This document shows, in pieces, positions 10,931 through 19,073 of a DNA stretch of 64,000 bases. This DNA comes from an uncultured Alistipes sp. Lineage in GTDB: Bacteria > Bacteroidota > Bacteroidia > Bacteroidales > Rikenellaceae. Below the pieces are notes generated by a model. The model saw only the letters and a list, made by a program, of their open reading frames with translations. It was not told the origin of the DNA and searched no databases. The translations under genes were made by a program, and so were the position numbers. Location: the NCBI GenBank assembly GCA_910587675.1, contig CAJUMU010000003.1, positions 1 through 64,000 of the forward strand, given 5' to 3'. The first letter of the stretch is position 1. Every line of letters begins with the position of its first letter.

Positions 10931-12199
10931 ATGAATATAAAACTTCGACTCATCGTCATGAACTTCCTGCAATTCGCAGTGTGGGGTTCGTATCTCACCT
11001 CCATGGGTTCGTATCTGGCCGACGCGGGCATGGCCTCGCACATCGGAATGTTCTATGCCATGCAGGGAATCGTATCGATATTCATGCCCGCCGTCATCGG
11101 CATCATCGCCGACCGCTGGGTGCAGGCGCAACGTCTGTTGGGTATATGCCACGCCTTGGCGGCTCTGTTTATGGGGGGGGGCTGGTTTTACGCCTCCAAT
11201 GCGGGCGACGGCGTTATGTTCGCGCCCCTTTTCGCGCTCTACTCGCTCAGCGTGGCTTTCTATATGCCTACCGTGGCGCTCTCCTACTCGGTGGCCTACT
11301 CGGTTTTGGAGCGAAACGGCCTCGACCCCGTGAAAGCGTTTCCGCCCGTTCGCGTGTGGGGCACGGTCGGATTCATCTGCTCGATGCTGCTGTGCGACTT
11401 CTCGGGATTCCAGATGAACAGCGCGCAGTTCCTGCAATGCGCCGTTCTGGGCTTGGCGCTCGCCGCTTACGCCATGACGCTGCCCGCGTGCCCCGTCGAC
11501 GCTTCGGCGAACAAAAAGGGTATGATCGACGCTTTGGGATTGAGGGCCTTCACGCTCTTCAAGGATAGCCGCATGGCGATGTTTTTCATCTTTTCGATAC
11601 TGCTGGGCGTGTCGTTGCAGATAACCAACGGCTTCGCCAATCCGTTCATATCGTCCTACCGCGACGTGCCCGAGTTCGCATCGACCTTCGGCGCCAACCA
11701 CGCCAACGCGCTGATCTCGCTGTCGCAGGTCTCGGAGACGCTCTGCATACTGCTCATCCCCTTCTGTCTCAAACGATTCGGAATCAAGCGCGTGATGCTC
11801 ATCGCCATGCTTTCGTGGGTGCTGCGCTTCGGGCTCTTCGGACTGGGCAACCCGGGCGGAGGCGTGTGGATGTTCGTTCTCTCGATGATCGTCTACGGCG
11901 TGGCGTTCGACTTCTTCAACATATCGGGATCGCTCTTCGTGAACGAGCAGACCGACGTAGCGATCCGCTCCTCGGCGCAGGGTCTCTTCATGATTATGAC
12001 CAACGGAATAGGCGCGACGATAGGAACGCTGGGCGCGCAGGCGGTGGTGAATCGGCTGGTGTACAACGGCTCGCAGGGAGTGGAGCAAATCGCGGGATGG
12101 CAAAGCGCATGGCTCATCTTCGCGGGGTACGCGTTAGTGGTAGCCATACTGTTCGCGATATTTTTCCGTTACGAATATACGCCCGACTCGAAAAAATAA
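10931..12199 (+). CDS. MFS transporter, nucleoside:H+ symporter (NupG-like) family
   Basis: Inner-membrane permease of 422 residues with about 12 hydrophobic segments. The start (MNFLQFAVWGSYLTSMGSYL), IADRW at the end of helix 2, and PPVRVWGTVGFI in the middle resemble the nucleoside:H+ symporter branch (NupG/XapB). Its function would be proton-driven uptake of nucleosides or a similar small solute. It has its own -7 element after the GH2 terminator. Codons 80-83 lie in a run of nine G (11173-11181); the frame is intact as written, but a one-base slip would truncate the protein early. The substrate is inferred from family only. Confidence 0.8.
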   Translation: MNIKLRLIVMNFLQFAVWGSYLTSMGSYLADAGMASHIGMFYAMQGIVSIFMPAVIGIIADRWVQAQRLLGICHALAALFMGGGWFYASNAGDGVMFAPLFALYSLSVAFYMPTVALSYSVAYSVLERNGLDPVKAFPPVRVWGTVGFICSMLLCDFSGFQMNSAQFLQCAVLGLALAAYAMTLPACPVDASANKKGMIDALGLRAFTLFKDSRMAMFFIFSILLGVSLQITNGFANPFISSYRDVPEFASTFGANHANALISLSQVSETLCILLIPFCLKRFGIKRVMLIAMLSWVLRFGLFGLGNPGGGVWMFVLSMIVYGVAFDFFNISGSLFVNEQTDVAIRSSAQGLFMIMTNGIGATIGTLGAQAVVNRLVYNGSQGVEQIAGWQSAWLIFAGYALVVAILFAIFFRYEYTPDSKK

Positions 12200-12256
12200 A
12201 GCGTTCGAGACGGGCTCGCCGATTGCGAGTCGTAATGTAATAATATAAGGTATACC

Positions 12257-12607
12257 CTACTCTCTCTCCACGATCATGCCGCCCATGTCGGGCCACGAAT
12301 TGTAGAAACGCTCTATGTAGTCGCGCTCCTCGACGGTGCACCCGACCATAAGTTTCATTTCGGCGTCGCGCTTGTCCAGATCGACCGTACAGATGACGGC
12401 ATCGAGCCGCCGCGCGGGATCGCTGCCGAGCCACACATCCACCCCTTCGCCGTCGGTCGAAGTTGTCCCCGCCAAATATCCGTAATCCAGCGCATAGACT
12501 ATCTCGGGAAACCGCGGATGCCGCGACCCGCGCGGACGGTCTACCACGATCTCCGACCGCTCCAGCAACTCGTCCAGCCGACGCCAGAAAGTATCGTCAC
12601 GTTTCAT
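12257..12607 (-). CDS. small inorganic pyrophosphatase-like protein
   Basis: A 116-residue protein resembling the first part of the family I pyrophosphatase fold (DRPRGSRHPRFP, YALDYGYLAGTTS, GEGVDVWLGS). It is much shorter than a classical enzyme (about 170 residues), and the full DxxxxDxxxxD metal site is not evident, so catalysis is doubtful. The ATG at 12607 is chosen because it opens with MKRDDTFW and overlaps the end of rmuC by 11 bp, implying translational coupling; an upstream start at 12646 would overlap rmuC far more. Similar short proteins are annotated as inorganic pyrophosphatase in other gut bacteria. Confidence 0.65.
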   Translation of the reverse strand: MKRDDTFWRRLDELLERSEIVVDRPRGSRHPRFPEIVYALDYGYLAGTTSTDGEGVDVWLGSDPARRLDAVICTVDLDKRDAEMKLMVGCTVEERDYIERFYNSWPDMGGMIVERE

Positions 12608-13973
12608 CTTCACAACTCTTTTTCTCGCTCGACAACTCGGCCGCATCGTCGTCCGCGCCGTCGGTCTCGTCCAACAGGCGCTGCGACTGACGCTTCGCGG
12701 TCGGCAATCCCAACTTGCGCAACCGCTCGCCCGTACGTACTATGTTGTTCTTGCCCGTGTGCAGACGCTTGTACGCCTCGTCGTACTTGGCGCGGGCCTG
12801 CTCCAAGCTCAGCCCAACACCCTCCAGCGCCGAGGTAAACGCCACGAGCTGCTCGTAAAGCGCCACGCCGTATTTTATGATATTCTCGCGATTGCGCGAC
12901 TGATCGTCGCGCCGCCACAAATCGTCCACCAGCTTCAGCAGAGCGAACAGATTAGTCGGTGACGAGACGATTACTTTCTTCTCGTAAGCATCGCCCCAAA
13001 TCGCGCCGTCGGCCTGCAACGCCGCCAAAAAGGCAGGCTCGTTGGGCACGAACATTATCACGAAGTCGGGCGACTGCATCAACCGCTGATACTCCTTGCG
13101 TCCCAGCTCGTTGACATGTTGCCGCACCGAAGCCACATGCGCCGCCGAGGCCGCCTTGCGTTCGGCTTCGGTCTCCGCCGCAACCCAATTCGCATACGCC
13201 GTGAGCGACACTTTCGAATCTATCACGATCTGCTTGCCTCCCGGGAGGTACAGCACCACGTCGGGCCGCAGATTGTTGCCCTCGGCATCCTTCACGTTGA
13301 GCTGCGTATCGTAATGCACGCCGCGAATGAGATTCGAGTTGTCCAATATCGTCTCCAGTATCACCTCGCCCCAATCGCCCTGCACCTTCGAATTGCCCTT
13401 GAGCGCATTGGTGAGGTTGGTCGTCTCGGTAGTGATGCGCTTATTGAGCTCCATCAAACGCTGCAACTCGTTGCGCAACTCGCCGCCCTGCTCGGTCTGA
13501 CGCGAATATATCGTCTCCACACGCTCGCGAAAGTCGCGGATATTATCCTTGAACGGCTTCAGTATCACATCCATCGACTCGCGGTTCTCCTCCTTGAATC
13601 TACGGCTCTGCTCGCCGAGCACATCCCCCGCCAACACGCGGAACTGCTCGCGCAACGCCTCCTCCATCTCCTGCTGCGAACGCACTTTGTCCGCCACGGC
13701 GCGTCTCTCGGCCGCAAGTTCCGTCTCGGCCTTCACGCGCGCCATCTGCTCGCGTTCGCGCATGGCGCGCTCCCCGTCGCGCGCCGCCAAAGCCTCCAAA
13801 CGGGCCGCCACCGCCTCGGCGCGCGCCTGCTCGGCTCGCACGGCGCTCTCCGCCGCCGAGGCCGCCGCAGCCTCCGACTCCCGCAGGCGACGACGCGCCG
13901 CGGCAACCATATTGGCCAACACGACACATGCGACGGCCAACGCCGCCGCAGCTATCATATAAAATATATCCAT
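12597..13973 (-). CDS. rmuC: RmuC family DNA recombination protein
   Basis: RmuC limits recombination at inverted repeats in E. coli and is a predicted nuclease of the restriction-endonuclease-like fold. The 458-residue protein starts with a membrane anchor (about residues 3-22). A long alanine/glutamate/arginine coiled coil follows to about residue 150, then the conserved RmuC core: GDWGEVILETILDNSNL, RPDVVLYLPGGKQIVIDSKVSL, FVPNEPAF and SPTNLFALLK. Length and domain order are normal. It overlaps the small downstream pyrophosphatase-like gene. A family A repeat lies upstream; no clear promoter is seen. Confidence 0.92.
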   Translation of the reverse strand: MDIFYMIAAAALAVACVVLANMVAAARRRLRESEAAAASAAESAVRAEQARAEAVAARLEALAARDGERAMREREQMARVKAETELAAERRAVADKVRSQQEMEEALREQFRVLAGDVLGEQSRRFKEENRESMDVILKPFKDNIRDFRERVETIYSRQTEQGGELRNELQRLMELNKRITTETTNLTNALKGNSKVQGDWGEVILETILDNSNLIRGVHYDTQLNVKDAEGNNLRPDVVLYLPGGKQIVIDSKVSLTAYANWVAAETEAERKAASAAHVASVRQHVNELGRKEYQRLMQSPDFVIMFVPNEPAFLAALQADGAIWGDAYEKKVIVSSPTNLFALLKLVDDLWRRDDQSRNRENIIKYGVALYEQLVAFTSALEGVGLSLEQARAKYDEAYKRLHTGKNNIVRTGERLRKLGLPTAKRQSQRLLDETDGADDDAAELSSEKKSCEDET

Positions 13974-14043
13974 ATCATTACACGCGCCCTACTCGCGGAT
14001 CATCCGCAATTGAGGCATTATCTTATTATTCCTCGCACTTCCC

Positions 14044-14146
14044 GCTGTTCGCCGACGGCGGCAGAACTGCGCGAGCCCCGAGCGAGCAGCAGTCCGCCGC
14101 AGTGGGGCGGCGGCGAACTGCCGATATCGCACAGCGATATCGAAAT
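14044..14146 (+). repeat. intergenic palindromic repeat family A, copy 3
   Basis: Opens with CTGTTCGCCGACGGCGG and ends with the hairpin GATATCGC-ACA-GCGATATC. It lies between the DUF4434 gene stop and the rmuC start, both on the minus strand. Confidence 0.8.
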
Positions 14147-14184
14147 ATCGGCAGAAAACATCTCAGGCCCTCCTATGGCCCGAT

Positions 14185-15312
14185 CTACTTTATATCGAAA
14201 TACTCCTTGTAACGATCGTACAGATGCCCCGCCTGCAAATACGCCGACTGCGGGCTCATGAAGTGCGAGAACTCGAAGGTTATCGCCTTGTCGTACCCCG
14301 CCCGCTTCGCCGCTTCGAGTTTCATTCGCAACTTGTCGAACTTTATGGGCAGGAATTTTATAGGCATGTCGCGGTCGAACGTCTCGGCGTTTGTCCAGCA
14401 CTTCATGCCGTATTTGTCGGCCAGCCGCTTGTTCACCTCGAAGAAGGCATCCAACTCGTCATAGTCGATGTGTCCGTCCTGAAACGCGCAGGCATCCACC
14501 ACGTCGTGTATGCCGTCGAAAATCTCGTCCCACTCGCGCTCGTGCTCCGCGACCGACACCGCCTGCTCCTTGGTCAGATCGCCCGACCCCGCCCACACGG
14601 CCTTCTTGCCGTCGATCCACGGCGATATGAATGTCGGCAAACCGCCCGACACCTCCTTGCACTGCCGCCCCATGTCGCGGAACGCCCCTATGGCGCCTTT
14701 GGTGCTGCGGCTGATCTCGCCGCTTATGTACCACCCGCCGAAACTCTTGTAACGGCTGCCGTACATCTCCCACACCTCGTCGATAACATGCTTGTTGTGC
14801 TCCACCTCGCTCGACAGATCGCCCGTATCCCAGTAACGGCCCGAATCATAGAGTCCGAAATAGAACTTCATGCCGTACTTCTCGGCCAGCTGCAGGAACA
14901 TGTCCACCAAATCGACCGACGGCATGTAACAACCCTGCTTCAGCAGATAAGGCGAGGGGTAGGTTATGAACTTGCGATATCCCGAACGGATCTCGATCAC
15001 CGTATCGATACCGATCGCTTTCATGTAACGGAAATCGGCATCCCACTCCTTCTCGCCCCAGTTCTGGTGAGGGATATCGTGCGAAATCTCATCCAAGAAG
15101 GCTCCCGTGATGGGCAGTCCGTCGGCCTTGGGCACTATCAATCGGCTCTGCGGCTCGCGCTCAGCCGTTTCGGGCACAACCACCGCGGATTCGACCTCCG
15201 CGCAAGCCTCCGCACTCCGACCGGCGGCTGACGCCATGGCGGGCACGGCCACCGTCGACGCGGCCGCGGCCGCCACTCTCTTTATGAAGTCTCTTCTGTC
15301 GATTCTGCTCAT
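14185..15312 (-). CDS. Tat-exported DUF4434 domain protein
   Basis: A 375-residue protein with a twin-arginine signal (DRRDFIKR then an alanine-rich stretch ending ASA), so it is probably exported folded. The mature part (about 70-370) resembles DUF4434, a predicted TIM-barrel related to glycoside hydrolases: GAFLDEISHDIPHQNW, DTVIEIRSGYRK, KFYFGLYDSGRYW, GGWYISGEIS and FISPWIDGK. The ISGEIS glutamate at the end of a predicted strand is a plausible catalytic residue. A matched promoter precedes it and it is divergent from the SusC operon. No activity is established for the family to my knowledge; a role in glycan use is inferred from context. Confidence 0.75.
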   Translation of the reverse strand: MSRIDRRDFIKRVAAAAASTVAVPAMASAAGRSAEACAEVESAVVVPETAEREPQSRLIVPKADGLPITGAFLDEISHDIPHQNWGEKEWDADFRYMKAIGIDTVIEIRSGYRKFITYPSPYLLKQGCYMPSVDLVDMFLQLAEKYGMKFYFGLYDSGRYWDTGDLSSEVEHNKHVIDEVWEMYGSRYKSFGGWYISGEISRSTKGAIGAFRDMGRQCKEVSGGLPTFISPWIDGKKAVWAGSGDLTKEQAVSVAEHEREWDEIFDGIHDVVDACAFQDGHIDYDELDAFFEVNKRLADKYGMKCWTNAETFDRDMPIKFLPIKFDKLRMKLEAAKRAGYDKAITFEFSHFMSPQSAYLQAGHLYDRYKEYFDIK

Positions 15313-15396
15313 CGTATCATCGTTTGACTCTTACTTTCAGTAAGAGGAGTATGTAAAATTTTCGCCGCCGATCCCCGTCGCCCGACAGCCCTATAA

Positions 15397-15428
15397 CAAA
15401 TATAGGAATATTTTCCCGAACCGTCAAA
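15397..15428 (-). promoter_or_regulatory. promoter of the DUF4434 gene
   Basis: On the minus strand TTTG (15425-15428), 20 bp, TATATTTG (15397-15404): a full consensus match. Transcription would start near 15390, giving a leader of about 78 nt. Confidence 0.78.
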
Positions 15429-15798
15429 TATTATCGAATATTTCGCAAAACGCCGCTCCGAAATTTATTTCGGCGGTCCGCCCGATTTTACATATTCGCA
15501 TGCCGCCGCCCGCAAAGCCAGCATGGCGAGCGAATGCGAACAGTGCACGAGGCTGTCCCCTGAAACCCCGGCCCCCGTCTCCGCCGCCGACCCGACGGAC
15601 CTTACGACCGACCCGCCGAAATTCCGAGATCGCGCCGCTCGACGGCATGCCCCGCCGCCCCCGCTCCTCGCTCCGCAAAACGGATATTTCGCCCCATTCC
15701 ACCCCTTCCTACAGCTCCGATCGGCCCGCGCGGCAGAAAAGAGGCATGACACATCCGTTTCCACTTTGACCGATTAATCGCATTACATGCAACATTCG
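15429..15798. other. gene-free region between DUF4434 and susC genes
   Basis: About 370 bp between the divergent promoters. GC-rich open frames of 84-99 codons overlap here on both strands, but they are rich in Pro, Arg and Ser and show no recognisable domain or ribosome binding site. I see no RNA gene or repeat. Confidence 0.5.
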
Positions 15799-15833
15799 TT
15801 GTATTTTATTAGGGGGGGGGCTTTTTAATTTTG
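15799..15833 (+). promoter_or_regulatory. susC operon promoter with a G9 tract in the spacer
   Basis: TTG (15799-15801) and TAATTTTG (15826-15833) are 24 bp apart, four more than the usual 20. The spacer contains nine consecutive G (15812-15820). Slippage in the tract would alter promoter spacing. A leader of about 105 nt would follow. Confidence 0.5.
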
Positions 15834-15944
15834 CAATAAACTAAAACGATTGAAAACCTATGTAAAAACAACAGTAAAACCCCGAACCGCTTTTTCGAAT
15901 CCGATTCGGCTTAAATTGAAACCTTTAACTTTTAACCAACAACT

Positions 15945-18900
15945 ATGAATGTAAAAAATTACTTTCTCGTCAGTTTGCTGACACTCGGGTTGATCGGCAT
16001 GCCTAACGCCATGCAGGCCGCCCGCAGCGAGGCCGTCGCGCCGTCTCAGCAGGCAAAAGACACCCGCACCGTAACCGGTACGGTCGTCGACTCCTATAAC
16101 GGCGAAGCCATCATAGGAGCTTACGTGCAGGAGAAGGACAACCCGAACAACGTCGTAACGACCGACGTCGACGGAACTTTCGCCATCAATGTATCGAAGA
16201 AAAAGGCAGGCATCGAAGTGTCGTACGTGGGCTATAAAACCGCCTCTTTCGACGTCACGGGCATGACCGACATCCAAATCAAGCTCGAAAGCGACAACGC
16301 CCTCGAAGAGGTGGTCGTAGTCGGCGCGGGTACGCAGAAGAAAGTCTCGATCACGGGTGCCATCACCTCGGTCGACGGCGAGCAGCTGCGCATGCCCACC
16401 TCGTCGCTCACGGCAGGTCTCGCGGGTAAGCTCGCGGGTGTGATCCAAACCAACAGTTCGGGCGCCCCGGGCTCTACCTCGGATTTCTACATCCGCGGTA
16501 TCGGCACTTTCGGCGGCCGCGCCACTCCCCTCATCCTTTTGGACGACGTGGAGATCTCGGCGGGCGACCTTAACCGTATCCCCCCCGAGACCATCAAGAC
16601 CTTCACCGTGCTGAAGGACGCATCGGCGACGGCCATCTACGGTGTGCGAGGCGCCAACGGCGTTATGATCGTCACCACCAAGACGGGTTCGCAGAACACC
16701 AAGGCCAAGATCGGCGTGACGATCGAGAACTCGTTCGTATCGCCCATGAACATGCCCAAGTTCGTAGACGGCGCAACCTGGATGGAACTCTACAACGAGG
16801 CTGCTCTCGCTCGCGGCGCCGCGGCAGGCAAGTACTCTCAGGAGATAATCGACTACACGCGCAGCGGCATCAACCCGCTGGTGTTCCCCAGCGTCGACTG
16901 GCAGGACGTGATGTTCCGCGACATGAATGTCAACCAGCGCGCCAACATCAACATCCAGGGCGGCGGTAACCGCGTGTCGTACTACATGTCGTTGCAGTTC
17001 AACCACGATACGGGTATCGTGAACGCGCCGAAAGACTACATGTACAACAACAACATCCAGAACTACGACTACGTATTCCAGAACAACATTTCGTACCAGC
17101 TCACCAACAGCACGACCGTCGACCTGCACATGAACGCTCAGATCTTCCAGCGCAACGGTGTATACGAAGACGTGAACAGCTTGTTCTCATACGTTAACCA
17201 GACCAACCCCGTCATGTTCCCCGCGTATTTCCCCGCGCAGGAGGGCGACAACCACATCCGTTTCGGTAACGCCATCCTGACCGACGTACGCCGTCGCACC
17301 AACCCCTATGCGGCCATGATGGACGACCACGCTCAGAGCAAATACAATACTCTGAACACCTCTCTGAAGATCAACCAAAAGTTCGATTTCATCACCAAGG
17401 GTCTGGAGCTCACCGCTTTGGTTAACTTCAAGAACTACTCGTCGACTTCGTTCATCCAGAGGTTGGATCCTTACTATTACCGAATCGTCGACGGCACGTG
17501 GGATCCCGAGAATCCCGAGGCATACCAGATCGAGATGCTGGGCGACCCGGGCAAGGATTACGTCACCGAGGAGTGGGTTAACCCGGGTACCGACAACACG
17601 TTCTACTTCGACGCACGCCTGAACTACAACCGCACTTTCGGCAAACACACCGTGGGCGGTCTGTTGATGCTCATGATGCGTTCATACCAGCCCGCGCAGG
17701 CGTTGCCGCAGCGTAACCAAGGTCTGTCGGGACGCTTCACCTACGATTTCGACCAGCGTTACTGGCTCGAGTTCAACTTCGGTTACAACGGTACCGAGCG
17801 TCTGCCCAAGGGCGACCGTTTCGAGTTCTTCCCCGCGGTATCGGTCGGTTGGGTACCGAGTAGCGAGAAGTTCTGGGAGCCCATGAAGAAGGTCGTGGAC
17901 TACCTGAAACTCCGCGGATCGTACGGTCTGGTAGGTAGCGACGGCTTCGGCGGAAACCACTTCGTATATTTCGACTCTATCACCATCAACGGCGGCGGCA
18001 CCTATGTTACGGGTCCTTCGACCAGTCTGGGTCACAACAACACGCAGCACGCGATAAGTGGTTACGCCATGAACGACGCTTCGTGGGAGCGCGTCAAGAA
18101 ACTCAACATCGGTATCGACGCATCGCTCTTCAACCAGTTCAACATCACGGCCGAGTACTTCAAGGACAAGCGCGACCGCATCGCACTCCAGCGTGCGTCG
18201 TGGCCCTTCATCCTCGGTTACTGGGACGCTATTCCTTGGGGACAGGTCGGCGCGGCCGAGAGCCACGGCGTCGAGTTCAGCGTAAGCTGGGACAAGCGAA
18301 TCAACAAGGATCTCGATCTCAGCCTCCGCGGTAACTTCACCTACAACCAGAACAAGTACGTCAACCTCGACGAGCCCGACTACGAGTCGGTATGGCAGAC
18401 CAAGACGGGCAAGCCGCTGGACGGCTACCGCACCGAAGGCTTCATCGCCGAGGGTCTGTTCACCTCGCAGGACGAGATCGACAACAGCCCCGAGCAGTTG
18501 CTGGGTACCGTCGTTCGCCCGGGCGATATCAAGTACCGCGATATCAACGGCGACGGCCGCGTGGACAACGACGACAAAGCCATCATCTCGCCTTACGGAA
18601 CCCGCCCGCGCATTCAGTACGGTATCGGCGCCAACCTGCGCTGGAAGAACTGGGATTTGGGCATATTCTTCAACGGATCGGCCAAGCGCACAATCATCGC
18701 AGGCAACGTTACGGCATTCGGAACCAACGACTTCAACGTGATGCAGCTGGTAGCCGACCGTGCATGGAGACTCGACAACCCCGATCCCAATGCGGAGTAT
18801 CCCCGTCTGGGTCTCACCTCGGCCGACAACGCCAACAACATGGAGACCAGCACCTATTGGATGCGTAACGGTAACTTCATCCGTTTCAAGACTTTGGAGA

Positions 18901-19049
18901 TCGGTTACTCGTTCAAGTACGGCCGCGTGTACCTCAACGGCGACAACCTCGCCGTATGGGGCCCGTTCAAGGATTGGGATCCCGAGTTGGCATGGGACAG
19001 ATATCCCCTCTCGCGCACATTCACACTCGGTGTGCAGCTCAAGTTCTAA
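15945..19049 (+). CDS. SusC/RagA family TonB-dependent outer membrane transporter
   Basis: TonB-dependent channel importing glycan fragments across the outer membrane with the SusD-like lid encoded next. The 1034-residue protein has a signal peptide, a carboxypeptidase-regulatory-like domain (about 40-120: TVTGTVVDSYNGEAIIGAYV), a SusC-type TonB-box region (LEEVVVVG), a plug domain (about 125-230, with the SusC motif ATAIYGVRGANGVMIVTTK) and a 22-strand barrel ending in LGVQLKF. SusC-typical segments appear in order and the length is normal. It is the first gene of an operon with 24 bp to SusD. The glycan is not identifiable from the sequence; no glycoside hydrolase lies inside the operon. 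Confidence 0.95.
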   Translation: MNVKNYFLVSLLTLGLIGMPNAMQAARSEAVAPSQQAKDTRTVTGTVVDSYNGEAIIGAYVQEKDNPNNVVTTDVDGTFAINVSKKKAGIEVSYVGYKTASFDVTGMTDIQIKLESDNALEEVVVVGAGTQKKVSITGAITSVDGEQLRMPTSSLTAGLAGKLAGVIQTNSSGAPGSTSDFYIRGIGTFGGRATPLILLDDVEISAGDLNRIPPETIKTFTVLKDASATAIYGVRGANGVMIVTTKTGSQNTKAKIGVTIENSFVSPMNMPKFVDGATWMELYNEAALARGAAAGKYSQEIIDYTRSGINPLVFPSVDWQDVMFRDMNVNQRANINIQGGGNRVSYYMSLQFNHDTGIVNAPKDYMYNNNIQNYDYVFQNNISYQLTNSTTVDLHMNAQIFQRNGVYEDVNSLFSYVNQTNPVMFPAYFPAQEGDNHIRFGNAILTDVRRRTNPYAAMMDDHAQSKYNTLNTSLKINQKFDFITKGLELTALVNFKNYSSTSFIQRLDPYYYRIVDGTWDPENPEAYQIEMLGDPGKDYVTEEWVNPGTDNTFYFDARLNYNRTFGKHTVGGLLMLMMRSYQPAQALPQRNQGLSGRFTYDFDQRYWLEFNFGYNGTERLPKGDRFEFFPAVSVGWVPSSEKFWEPMKKVVDYLKLRGSYGLVGSDGFGGNHFVYFDSITINGGGTYVTGPSTSLGHNNTQHAISGYAMNDASWERVKKLNIGIDASLFNQFNITAEYFKDKRDRIALQRASWPFILGYWDAIPWGQVGAAESHGVEFSVSWDKRINKDLDLSLRGNFTYNQNKYVNLDEPDYESVWQTKTGKPLDGYRTEGFIAEGLFTSQDEIDNSPEQLLGTVVRPGDIKYRDINGDGRVDNDDKAIISPYGTRPRIQYGIGANLRWKNWDLGIFFNGSAKRTIIAGNVTAFGTNDFNVMQLVADRAWRLDNPDPNAEYPRLGLTSADNANNMETSTYWMRNGNFIRFKTLEIGYSFKYGRVYLNGDNLAVWGPFKDWDPELAWDRYPLSRTFTLGVQLKF

Positions 19050-19073
19050 TTAACTATTAAATGTTAGAAAACC

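Noticed and set aside
15424..15777. Three short overlapping open frames between DUF4434 and susC
   Set aside because: No ribosome binding site or domain, Pro/Arg/Ser-rich composition, and frames on both strands at once.
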